Positions 12,601-22,634 of a DNA stretch of 64,000 bases are shown one piece after another. A program made the translations under genes and the position numbers. The DNA is from Ianthella basta (taxonomy: Eukaryota; Porifera; Demospongiae; Verongiida; Ianthellidae), in the NCBI GenBank assembly GCA_964019415.1, contig OZ025879.1, positions 4,578,637-4,642,636 on the forward strand. Direction: 5' to 3'. Numbering within the stretch: position 1 is the first letter of the stretch; each line of letters begins with the position of its first letter. The notes under the pieces were generated by a model that ran no database searches, was not told where the DNA came from, and worked only from the letters and a program-made list of their open reading frames with translations.

Positions 12601-15600
12601 GCCTGTCAGAAGGGGACACTGGAGAAGTCAGCCCTTGCAGAGCATGCGTGGGAGAACCACCATCCAATCAGATGGGAGGAGACAACAGTGATCGACCAAG
12701 CCAGGACCCCCAAAGAACTGATGCTCAAGGAGGCAATCCACATCAGGCTGAACCGCCCCTCCCTCAACAGGGATGGTGAGCTGGAGCTGCCTGGATGTTG
12801 GATGGCCGCCTTGAGGAAGGCAATCCCGCAACTTCCGGTGACACCCCTTGATGTGGCTTCCTGTGACAGCGCATGATGAGATGCTAGGCTATAAATATGA
12901 TCAGTGCTCGCACTGGCATATCTTCGCCCTGAAGAAGACCAGAGCATCTGGTCGAAACGTTGGCAAGGTTTTCAACCCTGTTGTGAAGCTGGTATTGGAG
13001 AACCAACCCTTTCTGATGCCTGAGCCAGCTGAGAAGCCCTCACTTCAGCCTATGTCATTTTCCTCTTATGCAAACCCAAGGCTGGCTTTGGGTGTGCTGC
13101 CATCTTGAATACATTGAAAGAAACCTATCCATTGCCAGTAATTGTTCTTTGCTGCTGCCATCAAGCTGGTTTTGCTGAAATGTGCTTGTACATTAAGAAT
13201 AGTAGCCACAAATATTTGGGCGCCTTCCTAATCGGATGTCATGAGTGTCAGGTGCTTGATGTCAAAGGCAACAAAAACAAATAAAACAAATCAATAATTG
13301 CGCGAGAGGGTTTATTGGACAACCGGTTCTGGTGCAGAACTCACTTGCTGCTGACAATGTGTACATAGCTGTTCCCACTTGCTGTGTGTTTCCCTGAACA
13401 GTACAAGTGTAGACACCATTGTCAACATTCTGCCTGCGTATATTCACTACCAAGATGTTGCCCTGTTGGATCCTGGCTGCCCACTCAGGATCAACTCCTC
13501 CTGCATCACAATAGCCCCCAGGACAGATCCACTGATAGCTCAGCACAGTGGTGGATGGCACTCCTACAACTCTGCACACCAAAATCAGGGTGGTGCCTTG
13601 CTCCACCGTAGCAGTGTCGGGGTAGGCATCAATGACAACTAAGAAGGTAATTACACAAGTAGACAAGTTGGGCGGGTAGCTAGCTATATCTAATTATGAC
13701 AAAAGACAGTGCCTAACACTCCCACACAGGCTACCCTCCTCTATACCAGTAAACAGTGAAAGAAAAGGATCAGTATGTGTTGCTGTGAACTCACTTGAAC
13801 CTGTAATGCTTACACATACACAGAGAGAGTCGGGACAGACTTTTGTTAGCAATGGTTACGAGCTATTTAGCTGGCTAGATAGCTTGTAACCATAGCTCTA
13901 CTCCACATTGTGAGTAACTAACACAACATTCTTTAACAATGAATTAAGAATGAAGAATGGTCCCTGGCATAAACTATGCACAGGCCCTCTTTGAATGCCA
14001 AACAGACGAGAAAAATATATACCTGTCACATACCAGTCGAACAACTACACTTCTGGTTACATTATTTTGTGCAATGTGTGAAGCCAGGCATTTGATTAGG
14101 CATCACAGGTTTGGCCAGGAGAAATGATAAGTAAGCAATACAAAAGGACTACTAGGCTATTATTATGAAATGCATGCAACCACAATGAAATAGCCAATTG
14201 CCTACTGCATGCCACTTATAAAACATAGAATATAACTACTTCTATACTCTTGTTTGAGCCTTGCTTGCAAACAGATTGATTAATGATGCATTTAAACACA
14301 GCACTGTGATATACGTAATTGTCTATAAGTATACATACATACGCTTCAGTCTGACAGTACCAGTCACCGAAATGCAACAGTGGTTCAATTACATCTATAG
14401 GTTGCAAGAAACATGTGTATTTATGGTTAACTGGGCAATGGGACAAAGTCATGTTACCTGCAATGATTACTCCATTGGTAACAGCAACTGGTCTCACCTG
14501 GTGTCACCTTTGGTAAATCAGTGTGGAAATTCCTCACTGCAGAGAATGCACTCATGTCTCCATTTGAATAGATGGTAGCCACTGACACACTGTACTGTGT
14601 ATTGCAAGGTGTGAGGCTATTCAGTGTAACACTGGTACCTGATGTATAGAATGTGGTATAGCCACCAGTGCCATTCCTCAGTTGGTACTTCACAATATAA
14701 TTTGATATCACAGCATCACACATCCTAGACTGGGAGGCAGTCCAAGAAACCACAGCTGTGTCTGAGTCCATTATAACAACTGCCACATCTGCTGGAGGCT
14801 CAGGTCCTGTAGGAAATTGAACATATTATCATAGCAATGAATATATGACCATAAACACTCATATTGACACTCATTTTTGCATGTAGGTGCACCCTAGTGC
14901 ACCAGTTATTAATTGCTAGCCTGCATGATTTATTGTTAGGATCTTAGTTTGTTTCAATCATTTATTATTATTAAGTGCAATTAAGATGTAACCATTATCT
15001 CTGACCATAAAAATACATACATCCATTCTTCTATTCTGCAAGAATGTACACAATCACTGCTTGCAACTGAGAGCATGCATCACACACTGTGCAAACCTTC
15101 TCTATTCTTCCCAGGACAGAGTGGAAGAGCACTACTTTGTGCTGATCCTAAACCTTTAGTGTTGACAGCTGCTACTTTGACATTGTAGGTCAGGAACTCA
15201 TTGGGCAGTGTCAGAGTGAAGTAAGGGCTGCTGCTGCTTCCTGCATTCACTGGGTCTCCAGGTGTCATTGCTGGTTCATACTCAATCTCATAGTGGATGG
15301 CTCCATTAGAGTGGAGTGGGGGGAGCCAGTTCAGTTCAATGGTACTCCCAGTTGGTTCCCCAATCATGGTCAGCATGCGTGGTGGGGAGGGGGCTGTAGG
15401 GATGCAAGTACATGATGGTAAGCAGTTTAGCAATGGAGCTGAGCTGATCACTCTCACAAGGTGACTGAACAGAAATACTTGATAATTATAGTAATGACTC
15501 ACCACTTTCCACTGTTGTCACATCCATACTCCTTGCCCCACCACTGACTGATATCCCATCTGTAGACCACACTCTGATCCTGTAGGTTGTTCTTGGTTCC

Positions 15601-18600
15601 AGACCACTAAGTAAGACATTGTCCCCTCCCACAACCCTCTCATACTGTGGAGTCACCACTGGGGGAGTTCCCAGGTCCTGTCTCTGATAGCTCACATAGT
15701 ATCCAGTAGCACCTGACACTTGGGACCAAGAAACAATCATGGATGTAGCTGTAGTAGCTCCTTGCAGGACAGAAGAGGGTGGCTGCAAGGTTGTGCTCAC
15801 TGTAGTAAGCAACAGAAACACACCCTAATTGCATAACATTCTACTTCATTCTTACAGTTCAGTATCATCTGGGTGAAATGGGAGTGGGTGCGGAAGATTA
15901 AATTTGGCAATCTACTCATTTAGTTCAATACAACAAATGTAGTAAAGTGACTTCAGGCAGCCAGTTGTCTGTGATTTATTCACATCGTAGGAATATGCTA
16001 ATCCTCTGATAGGACTAATACAATGATAAGGTAGTAACATTACAAAACCACTTGTGGGTCTGTGGTACAAACTTGCAATAAATACTGTAACTAATGGACA
16101 TTAGTTACTACTACACAGATAAGTAATACTGAGTTTAGTTGTGACTCCATATTGAGAGTCATACACAAGGTCACACATACATACGTACACCCACACACGC
16201 AGACACACAGTCACACAGACACCCACTCACATACATACCCCCACACATTTACACCTACATTCTCCCTCTGCAAAGCATAACTAAAAGCAGATAAGCAATA
16301 TGCAATGGACAACCTCAATGCATTTGATCCCCTATTCCAAGCTGTTTTTCCTAAATGGTTCTCTGCTTAAAGATCTATCTGGTAACAGACTAGATTTCTC
16401 GGAGTGCCTTTTGAAGGGATGCTATGCCAGTATACAAAGTGCATTTTAGAGACACCATACTATACATGTATCTCCTCACTATCAAAATCATTGCACTCTG
16501 TGTACTACATATGTCTAAACCCATAGTGCTCTGCTGGCACATTGCACAAGGTCCATCACTTTTTTCATACGTAGCTTCAATGTTGCTTGAATCAATCTAT
16601 GACAGGCTTCAATCTATACTGAGGTGGAGAGAGATCCACTCACTCTCCCTTCCTCCCCCAAATTCTTTGCCAGTTACAGTGGAGATGATAAAATGTGATT
16701 CAATCTGACAGATTGCACCAGAATCACTTTGGAGGGCCAAAAATTCAAGTTCTCCTGGGACAGAACATATGTAACCAGACCCACTAGAAGGTGTGCTATT
16801 AGGCTCTGTAATCCGTCTACATCATTAGTAGGAGCATACGTAGGCATGAGCAAGCCACAATAGGCAAAAGGTCTTGATTCTGATTTGCAGCATAGACACT
16901 GTTGGAAACTGCTGAATATGTACTGCTGATGATATTGATAACAAGGCAATTAATCACTTCCCTTCCTATTCTCTTCCCTGTTTCAGTCCTGGAGCATTGT
17001 GGCTATGCTTCCTTGACGGTATGCAAGGAGTTTAATTAAATAGAAAAGTGGCCATGGCTGAAAATTGTAATATTGCACAACTGCAAAAAAGGATGGCAAT
17101 ATTATGATATCTAACTAGGTACCTCTGGAAAGGCTGTTATTATGTGACCTTTAAACTAATCAGATGTCTGGTGACCAGTGATCAGATTGTGTTCTATATG
17201 CATGCAAAAAATTCCTTCCCTATAATGAGCTCAACCTTTATTAAACCTACTAGCTGAATACCTTCCCTTCGGATGGGTTCTCACCCTATTGTGTGAAATT
17301 TAATTGCTTAACCAGTCAAAATTGTCTGTTTAAGGTAGCAGCACTGGCCAAAAGGTTCCTTTAGGGTACATTGCAAAACTTGTGGGGCACTGGGCACATG
17401 CCCCTGACTCGAACTACATGCTAGCAATTTCCCTGTGTATGTTCAATAATTAAAATAGTTGGGGATGTGACATGCTGATGGCCTGAAAGATACATCAAGA
17501 TGACTAGAGTGTTGGGTTTACAAGAGTTTCAAGTCCCAGACCACCCAGTCAACCTGTGAAAGCACCCCCACCAGTTACTTTCTGCTGGAGGAGTATGCTG
17601 GCTAAAAAGGCTACCCTAAGTGGTAATGTCATGATTCGCTTGTCTCTGTCATTACTGGCCAATGAGTTGTTTGACCTCTATTGAATTTGGGCTGTACCTC
17701 GCAGGAGAACAGTTAGGTAAGCTTTCTATTACAATGTTATAACTAAAGTTTGTTCTAGAAACACTTTGCATTCCTCGGCAGTTGCGAATTCTGGAATGAC
17801 TTGCATGCAATTGCATAGATTAGTGTCTGCCATAGTTTCCTGCACATTGTCATGGACAATGTGATGAAACCAACAACATTTGATGTATTTACAACCATGA
17901 AGAGAAGCAACAAGTTATCTGTCAACAGCCAGATTGATTCCAATATTAATAGTGAATAAGGAACAATGACCTCCCCTCATGCCATTTTTAAAACCACAGG
18001 ACAATAAATTGTGAATCAAATTTGCATGGCCTAAACTGTGACCGGATCAGCTGACTGTTCTTTGTATGCTGAACACATGGCAGTGGTTTGGGCTTTGTCG
18101 TTGATAGAATGCAGTTGGGGTAGTTGTTTTGAGATTGAAATGGCTTAGTTCGAGAGCCTGCACAGTCAATGTATGCGTAGATCACCAGTCGGATGTTCAT
18201 CACTGACACATTAAACAGCACAGCCAGCATTGGAGATAGGCAGACATGCTTGAACAGCGTGTAATTTGATTATGGAGTACAGAATGCCAAAAAGTAGCCA
18301 ATAAGTGTTGGAGATGTCAATGTGTCACCAGTAAGCATATATATTAGAATATCTCTAGTGTAACGCTCTTGGCCACGTTTCTGTCTTTTGAAACTTGCTC
18401 AAGGAAGGAGTGATTAACTTTAAGCTAAAGATATGTATTTCAGGAACATTAATCAACAACTGTACTAAATATTGTGCAGGATTATTGAATTAAACACGTG
18501 AGCCAGTGATGCTACTGGAATTGGAAGCCTCTGGTAGACTTACCCTGCCAAACTCCCTGTGAATGGAACTGTCTTATGCTAATCCATTTCAAATTCATCT

Positions 18601-21600
18601 AAAGGGGTTCAGTGCCGAAGGTACTAACCACTTTAAGTCACTCCCCAGATTGCCACAATACAATCTAAATTTGGTGAAGATTGGTTGAAAATTGAAGGTG
18701 GAGTTTCTGAACAATGAAATACTATCTTTTCCCTATTTCTTAGATATGACAGCGACTGTAAAAGACACAAGAACTCAGATAAAGCAAATTTAACCCAAAT
18801 TTTGGCTTGATCATGTTACTCTTGCTAAGCTTCACTGTATTCCTACCATGTTTGTTGATCATATCTGCATGTGCAGTAGATATTGCACAGTTATTTAAGT
18901 TGCTGATGGTGTATATGATTTGTATGTGCAATATTATACACTGGTTTCTCTATATAGTTGGCTTTGAAATACGCATTGGAGTTCTTTCCTAACATTATGT
19001 CATTATGTGGCCATTTTTGCAAGCGTTCCAATGTTCCTGCTCAGGTAGCCAAGAATGCTCCAAGGGAGGAAGAGAATGTCTCCTGGCAATACACAGTGCA
19101 TGACAACTAAATTGGAAGGCTCGTTGAAGTGAGACACTTTTCATAAAACTAAGCATTGATCATTATACAACAGCTTGCAAACATAAGCTGACCCAACTTG
19201 ATCATTGCATTTGATACAGTGTTTGAATTAGCTACATGTACAGTATATAAGTACATATGATACACAACACTCACCTCCATTAATAAGATACACTCCAATG
19301 AATGCTGACTGGCTACTGGCCACTTGACATTCCAGGTCTTGGTTTACATATGCAGTTGAGTCAGTGTACATGTGGATATCAGTGTGCACACCATCTTGAG
19401 GGTCTACACCTACACCGCCATTGCCCTGACAGTGGGTACCACAAGCCATGCATGGATTCGCACAGGCCACTAGCCGTCTAGTAATGCTATGCCATGCTAC
19501 AAGCAGAGTTAGATCGTTACCGCCATCGCAAACAATATGATCATTGCCAACTGCAGGGTCTATTTGCAGTTCTTTTCTTGGGGTGTTAGTGTGTGTGAGT
19601 GTGGTGTTGGTGACAAAGCTGTTCCTGGGGAAGAACACTCTTAATCCACCATCTTCATTCAACAAGGACAGACCATCTGTGTGGATAGTGAAAGTGCAAA
19701 TGAGAAGTGACACCATGTGAACACACTGATTATGTTCATGCGCAATACATACCAACAGGACTTGGAAGTGAACATTGACAGTCACTCAAGTCAATAAAAA
19801 TTGTCCAAGGAACTTCACTGATCGATGTTTCATGGTTAACAATAAGGAGAAACCACAAGTATATAGTAGCTGTAATCCTTTGATACAACACAGCTGTAGG
19901 TAGTAATCATATACATACACACAACTCTGTGCAGACTCCATGTACCTCATACATGGAGTCTGCACATATACACAATGGCAAGGAGGATATGGGTTGGAAA
20001 TGTCAAGAAATAATACACTTATGGCAAGACTATTTTTTGACATTACCATGTTACCACCTACTCCATGTTACAGAATAGGAGATTTATAGGATGTTGGAGA
20101 TGATGTCATTCCCCTTGCATTTGCTGTCATTTGAAAGGAAGCTGGTACCAATCCTCGATAAGCTGCCCACACCCATATACATGTACATAAGTGAAGGGCT
20201 ATATAGCTAGTTATCAGGCAGCAGTGTGGTTGAAGTGTGTTTTAGCCTGCCATGGTATGATGAGAGCATGATGCATACAGTAAGTGCTGAACCCAAAGAT
20301 ATATATGAGTCCTGTAACTGGTACAGAACAACACATAATGACTTGGAAGAGTTGCCAGAATGTAAAGCCCATGCAGCAAGGTAGATGTTACCAGATGTAG
20401 AGATGGTGAAAACGTATTCTAAGCAGGCAAATCTTAACCTGGGTTATTGCATGGACTGAAAGTTGCTGAATTTCAAGGGGACTGGGCATGAGCAATGATG
20501 CAAGAGGGAGCAAAATGCAGCAGCAACACAACTTGCACATGGGCACATGCACAGAGTGAAACTTGTAAGTGCCCATGTCCAAGGTACATGTTGTTGCTGC
20601 ATCCCACTCCAAATTACATGTATGGTGGTGCCCGGTCCCCCTGATTATGACCTTCGCATCTTACAGTATTATTCCTTCCATCCATTAGAGTTAACACTCT
20701 ACTTGCACTTGTGCTGGTTACCTTCTGTAACTAGTGCAGGTGGGTGTTCAATGTAGCACTAGTGCATGTACTGATGCACTTCCATATTAGGCATGCAATT
20801 GTCAATTAATTCAGATTAAACATGAGAGACTGACTGGAATGACCAGTATGAGTCCAAGATGTCTTCTTCAGTCTTATTAAGGTTGGTAATTCTTGCAGTG
20901 CACCAGAGAGCTTGACTTATGAACCTCATTCCGTGTGTGGTACACTTGAACGTTATACATACTGCTTCTACTCTTGCCTTGCTTGTGACACCCTCCCCCC
21001 CCCCCCCCCAGTAACTGTCAGACTCCCTAGTATGCATCTAAAGGTGGCACTCTGATGAGTCATTTCAGCTGTCTTGACACTTACACCACTCCAGTCCATT
21101 CTCTCTTTCCATCCTCCTTTGTCTCATGCTCAGCAACTATGTAGTACATCCTTGTTTACCGTCTCCTTGGCTGTGTGGTAGAACTGTTGCTTTGAAATGG
21201 ACCCCAAATGCTAATAAATTGCTACCCCATACCCATGGGTGCTTCTTTGAGTAGCTCAGAGGGTATATTTATGTAACAATACAGACACACTCAAGTGACT
21301 CCCTGCAAAACTTGTAATTATGGAGTTCAGAGTGCTTTGGAGATGACTGACTGTCAAAATCAAATTCACCTCCTACTGTATACTACTTGACTGCCTGCCC
21401 TATCTAACAAGGTGCTACTACAATCTGATGATACCTGTAAATGAGAAAATTGGTGTTCAATTACAATTACTAGGCATACCACACTGGCATAATACGTAGG
21501 TGTCTACTTTAACATTCTCAACACAGCTTGCCCAGGCTTTGTGAACTCTCAGTATGAGATAGCCTTGTAAGTTTCAGTATCTTACAATGCAATACTTAGT

Positions 21601-22634
21601 GGCTGCGAAATTATTTGGAAGTTGTAGCTAGCTATGCAGCTTTATCAATTTGACGCTCACTTGCAACTGACAAGGTGTAACTCGCTGTCACAACTTGCTG
21701 TGTGGATTTCTGAACAGAGCAGGTGTAGGTCCCACTGTCAACGTCATGCCTGCGCAAATTCACCACCAAGATGTTGCCCTGTTGGATCCTGGCTGCCCAC
21801 TCAGGATCAACTCCTCCTGCATCACAATAGCCCCCAGGACAGGTCCACTGGTAGCTCAGCACAGTGGTGGAAGGCACTCCTACAACTCTGCACACCAAAA
21901 TCAGGGTGCTGCCTTGCTCCACAGTAGCAGTGTTGGGGTAGGCATCAATGACAGCTAATGAAGGCAAGTACACAAGGAGACACATTTGGCGTTTTGCTTG
22001 CTACATATGACAAAGGAAAGCCTAACACTTCCACTCAGGCTACCCTCCTCTACACCAGACATTCATGCATGGGGCCTGACCTCTTGCTGTGCCTTCACTT
22101 GAACCTGTAGCACTTACACCTGCACAGAGAGAGTTAGGACAGAGCATTGATAGCTAGTTAGCTAGTTAGATGGCTAGTCAGCTAGCTAGCTAGTAGCTAA
22201 CCATAACTCTAACCCACATTACTAGTAACTAAAACAGGTAATTGCCAACAAAATACTTGATAATTGCTAAGCACTGTTACTCTATAGTATAAGCTAGTTA
22301 GCTACGTAGATGGCTAGCCAGCTAGTTAGTAGCTAACCATAACTCATAGCTAAGCCACATCGCTAATAACTATATAACACAGGTATTCGCCAACAAGATC
22401 CTGATAATTGCTAAGCGCTGTTACTCTTCTTTCTCATGATACAATGCTGACACGTAGCTAATACAGCACGAAGAATTATGCCGCTGGATATCAAAACATG
22501 ATGCCTATACGACTGCTTTACAACTGTTTGTACTTTGTTAGACGCACAGCAGACCGCTCACCTGACATCAGCTGTAGCGATAGCAGCAGCGCCATCGCCA
22601 TCCGGCTGGCACAGGAGAGAAGAAAGAGTGCCAT
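1220..22634 (-). CDS. Receptor 1: double-unit Ig/X/FN3 membrane receptor (gene model, 14 coding exons)
   Basis: Predicted type I membrane receptor of about 1185 aa. Joined exons, 5' to 3': 22634-22562, 22119-22081, 21954-21661, 19676-19275, 15799-15503, 15393-15097, 14806-14498, 13638-13345, 11244-10849, 5443-5144, 5046-4747, 4558-4265, 3393-3249, 1337-1220. They total 3558 nt, a multiple of 3, with no internal stop seen. Order by residue: signal 1-24, linker 25-37, Ig 38-135, X 136-269, FN3 270-570 (three), second Ig 571-668, second X 669-800, FN3 801-1098 (three), TM exon about 1099-1147, tail to 1185. The two halves are joined because the left unit has no signal exon and the right unit has no TM exon, and both sides of the join are phase 1. 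The ligand is unknown. The alternative is two separate genes, with the right one secreted by reading into the intron after 14498. Confidence 0.68.
2211..2331 (+). repeat. 21-bp tandem repeat, about 5-6 copies
   Basis: Unit close to TTATATCTTATTGGAGAGCGA. Translates as repeated YLIGERL by chance. The related element at 45.1 kb has one unit only. Confidence 0.85.
3105..3220. repeat. Fold-back, 40-bp arms
   Basis: Arms 3105-3145 and 3181-3220 are near-perfect inverted copies starting TTATAACACCTCC. The spacer contains a smaller GC hairpin (GGGCGCTTCGCGCCC). Confidence 0.8.
3249..3393 (-). CDS. Receptor 1 exon 13, transmembrane exon
   Basis: 145 nt, phase 1 in and phase 2 out. A short Cys-bearing stalk ([11 protein letters not shown]) leads into a Gly/Ala-rich membrane segment ([20 protein letters not shown]) and a basic stop-transfer HREKRKLN. 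Acceptor CTATAG, donor GTAAGT. Confidence 0.8.
3394..4264 (-). other. Receptor 1 intron between FN3-3 and TM exons
   Basis: No coding exon seen. Contains repeated phrases around AACTGGGCAGCTCTCTATTGCC (several degenerate copies at 3640-3900). Confidence 0.4.
4265..4558 (-). CDS. Receptor 1 exon 12, second FN3-3
   Basis: 98 codons of FN3: [20 protein letters not shown], then [14 protein letters not shown] and [15 protein letters not shown]. Acceptor TATGCAG, donor GTTAGAC. Confidence 0.82.
4747..5046 (-). CDS. Receptor 1 exon 11, second FN3-2
   Basis: 100 codons of FN3: [39 protein letters not shown] and [12 protein letters not shown]. Acceptor CCCACAG, donor GTTTGC. Confidence 0.82.
5144..5443 (-). 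CDS. Receptor 1 exon 10, second FN3-1
   Basis: 100 codons of FN3 with [20 protein letters not shown] and [19 protein letters not shown]. Acceptor GAGTAG, donor GTAAGG. A 97-bp intron separates it from FN3-2. Confidence 0.82.
6388..6600. repeat. (TG)n microsatellite
   Basis: About 210 bp of TG dinucleotide with a few interruptions. Long VCVCV and HTHTH frames are artefacts of it. Confidence 0.95.
7002..8069 (+). pseudogene. Gypsy gag-RT-RNase H fragment with internal deletion
   Basis: 355 codons. Two CCHC-type knuckles: [14 protein letters not shown] and CFKCGKKGH, the second cut short. Immediately after comes mid-RT ([26 protein letters not shown] with the YLDD catalytic pair), then the RNase H start ([24 protein letters not shown]). 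Protease and N-terminal RT are absent, so a deletion joins gag to RT in frame. The open frame also runs upstream to about 6970. Confidence 0.82.
8150..9610 (+). pseudogene. Gypsy integrase remnant
   Basis: In broken frames: [20 protein letters not shown] with HSKWIEAF, then [12 protein letters not shown] and [12 protein letters not shown], the DDE integrase core. A C-terminal piece ([14 protein letters not shown]) lies near 9180-9230. Stops interrupt the core near 8797. Confidence 0.75.
9712..9975 (+). repeat. Candidate 3' LTR of the gypsy-like element
   Basis: Starts TGTAGTG directly after the purine-rich GGGGGAGAAA and ends TAACA, about 264 bp. No second copy is in the window to confirm it. 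Confidence 0.4.
10849..11244 (-). CDS. Receptor 1 exon 9, second domain X
   Basis: 132 codons with the domain X framework ([56 protein letters not shown]). The loop before GNDH (PRTGGGLP) differs completely in sequence and length from the other copies. Acceptor CACACAG, donor GTGAGTT. Confidence 0.75.
12465..12523. repeat. Perfect 59-bp palindrome
   Basis: 29-bp arms (12465-12493 and 12495-12523) around a single T at 12494. It joins the left arm to the GIY-YIG frame. Confidence 0.9.
12495..12876 (+). pseudogene. GIY-YIG endonuclease domain (Penelope-like C-terminus)
   Basis: [20 protein letters not shown] gives the VY...YIG pair, followed by [22 protein letters not shown] and [16 protein letters not shown], the conserved Arg, His and Glu positions of the family. 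The frame is open from the palindrome to the stop near 12876. No reverse transcriptase is attached, so it is an isolated fragment. Confidence 0.75.
13345..13638 (-). CDS. Receptor 1 exon 8, second Ig domain
   Basis: 98 codons with [21 protein letters not shown] and [11 protein letters not shown]. Acceptor TTCTTAG, donor GTGAGTT. The phase-1 start joins the previous FN3-3 in frame. Its own linker and signal exons are absent or decayed upstream. Confidence 0.8.
13639..14497 (-). other. Receptor 1 intron spanning the unit-fusion junction
   Basis: About 13.70-13.92 kb resembles the signal/linker/Ig introns of other copies (compare 22.08-22.24 kb); about 13.94-14.42 kb resembles the FN3-3/TM intron of receptor 4 (compare 42.2-42.8 kb). 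The switch lies near 13920-13940. Confidence 0.55.
13781..13820 (-). pseudogene. Relic of the linker mini-exon
   Basis: The sequence aligns by eye with the linker exon of the other copies (same TTCAAGTGA core), but the acceptor CAG has become TAT and the AGAG|GT donor region is lost. It is a leftover from when the left half of receptor 1 was an independent gene. Confidence 0.5.
14498..14806 (-). CDS. Receptor 1 exon 7, first FN3-3
   Basis: 103 codons of FN3: [20 protein letters not shown], then NYIVKYQL and [15 protein letters not shown]. Acceptor CTACAG, donor GTGAGAC. No TM exon follows downstream; the next compatible exon is the Ig exon at 13638. Reading past the donor gives about 13 residues and a stop, which could make a secreted form. 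Confidence 0.8.
15097..15393 (-). CDS. Receptor 1 exon 6, first FN3-2
   Basis: 99 codons. FN3 strands seen are [40 protein letters not shown] and [15 protein letters not shown]. The acceptor is CCTACAG and the exon ends with a GTTTGC donor after an Asn-Arg-Glu stretch. Confidence 0.82.
15503..15799 (-). CDS. Receptor 1 exon 5, first FN3-1
   Basis: 99 codons. FN3 signature: [19 protein letters not shown] (B-C strands), then [19 protein letters not shown] (E-F strands with the tyrosine corner). Acceptor CTACAG, donor GTGAGT. It has one codon fewer than the copy at 5144. Confidence 0.82.
15800..19274 (-). other. Receptor 1 intron between first X and FN3-1 exons
   Basis: Non-coding, paralogous to 44.8-52.06 kb: 17.75-18.35 kb matches 50.8-51.35 kb and 18.60-18.78 kb matches 51.55-51.74 kb. 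A CA-rich simple repeat lies at 16150-16260. Confidence 0.5.
19275..19676 (-). CDS. Receptor 1 exon 4, first domain X
   Basis: 134 codons, from [11 protein letters not shown] to YLINGG. It holds the conserved [17 protein letters not shown] stretch with an N-glycosylation sequon, a GNDHIVC Cys, a Trp 14-15 residues later, a C-x2-C-style cluster ([12 protein letters not shown]) and DLECQV near the end. The C...W...L-x-C pattern suggests a divergent Ig fold. I do not recognise the family. Confidence 0.75.
19677..21660 (-). other. Receptor 1 intron between first Ig and X exons
   Basis: Non-coding, paralogous to 52.5-57.8 kb but without the LINE and TIR insertions found there. A short palindrome sits at about 19925-19965. 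Confidence 0.5.
21661..21954 (-). CDS. Receptor 1 exon 3, first Ig domain
   Basis: 98 codons. The Ig hallmarks are LVCRVVG (B-strand Cys), [11 protein letters not shown] (core Trp plus an extra Cys pair) and [11 protein letters not shown] (F-strand D-x-G-x-Y-x-C). Acceptor TTAG precedes the AVIDAYP start and the donor is GTGAGC after VA. Confidence 0.82.
22081..22119 (-). CDS. Receptor 1 exon 2, 39-bp linker mini-exon
   Basis: A polypyrimidine tract and CAG precede a 39-bp open segment reading [12 protein letters not shown], followed by a GTCAGG donor. It is phase 1 on both sides and Ser/Gly/Thr-rich, so probably a flexible spacer. It is supported by equivalent exons at 38154-38192 and 58288-58326 with intact splice sites. 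Confidence 0.6.
22562..22634 (-). CDS. Receptor 1 exon 1, signal peptide
   Basis: ATG at 22634-22632 opens a 24-codon exon whose second half is a hydrophobic Ala/Leu/Met run ([11 protein letters not shown]), typical of a secretion signal. It ends with one base of the next codon, followed by a GTGAGC donor. The same exon recurs at 38454, 58568 and 61441. Confidence 0.7.

Larger units (their letters stand above)
12333..13018 (+). mobile_element. Penelope-like element fragment with inverted arms
   Basis: A GIY-YIG coding core is bracketed by inverted arms of about 135 bp (12333-12469 and 12886-13018). Each arm has the CTGAAGA, 7-bp stem, GAAAC signature resembling a hammerhead ribozyme core (12392-12423 minus, 12929-12959 plus). 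No RT is present. GIY-YIG and hammerhead motifs together are known for Penelope-like elements. Confidence 0.65.
11245..13344 (-). other. Receptor 1 intron between second Ig and X exons
   Basis: Contains the Penelope-like fragment at 12333-13018. Nothing else coding is seen. Confidence 0.5.

Noticed and set aside
13379-13642. Plus-strand frames opposite the Ig exons (also 21634-21958, 37692-38047, 57820-58144)
   Set aside because: Antisense shadows of conserved Ig exons; they recur only because the sense exon is conserved.
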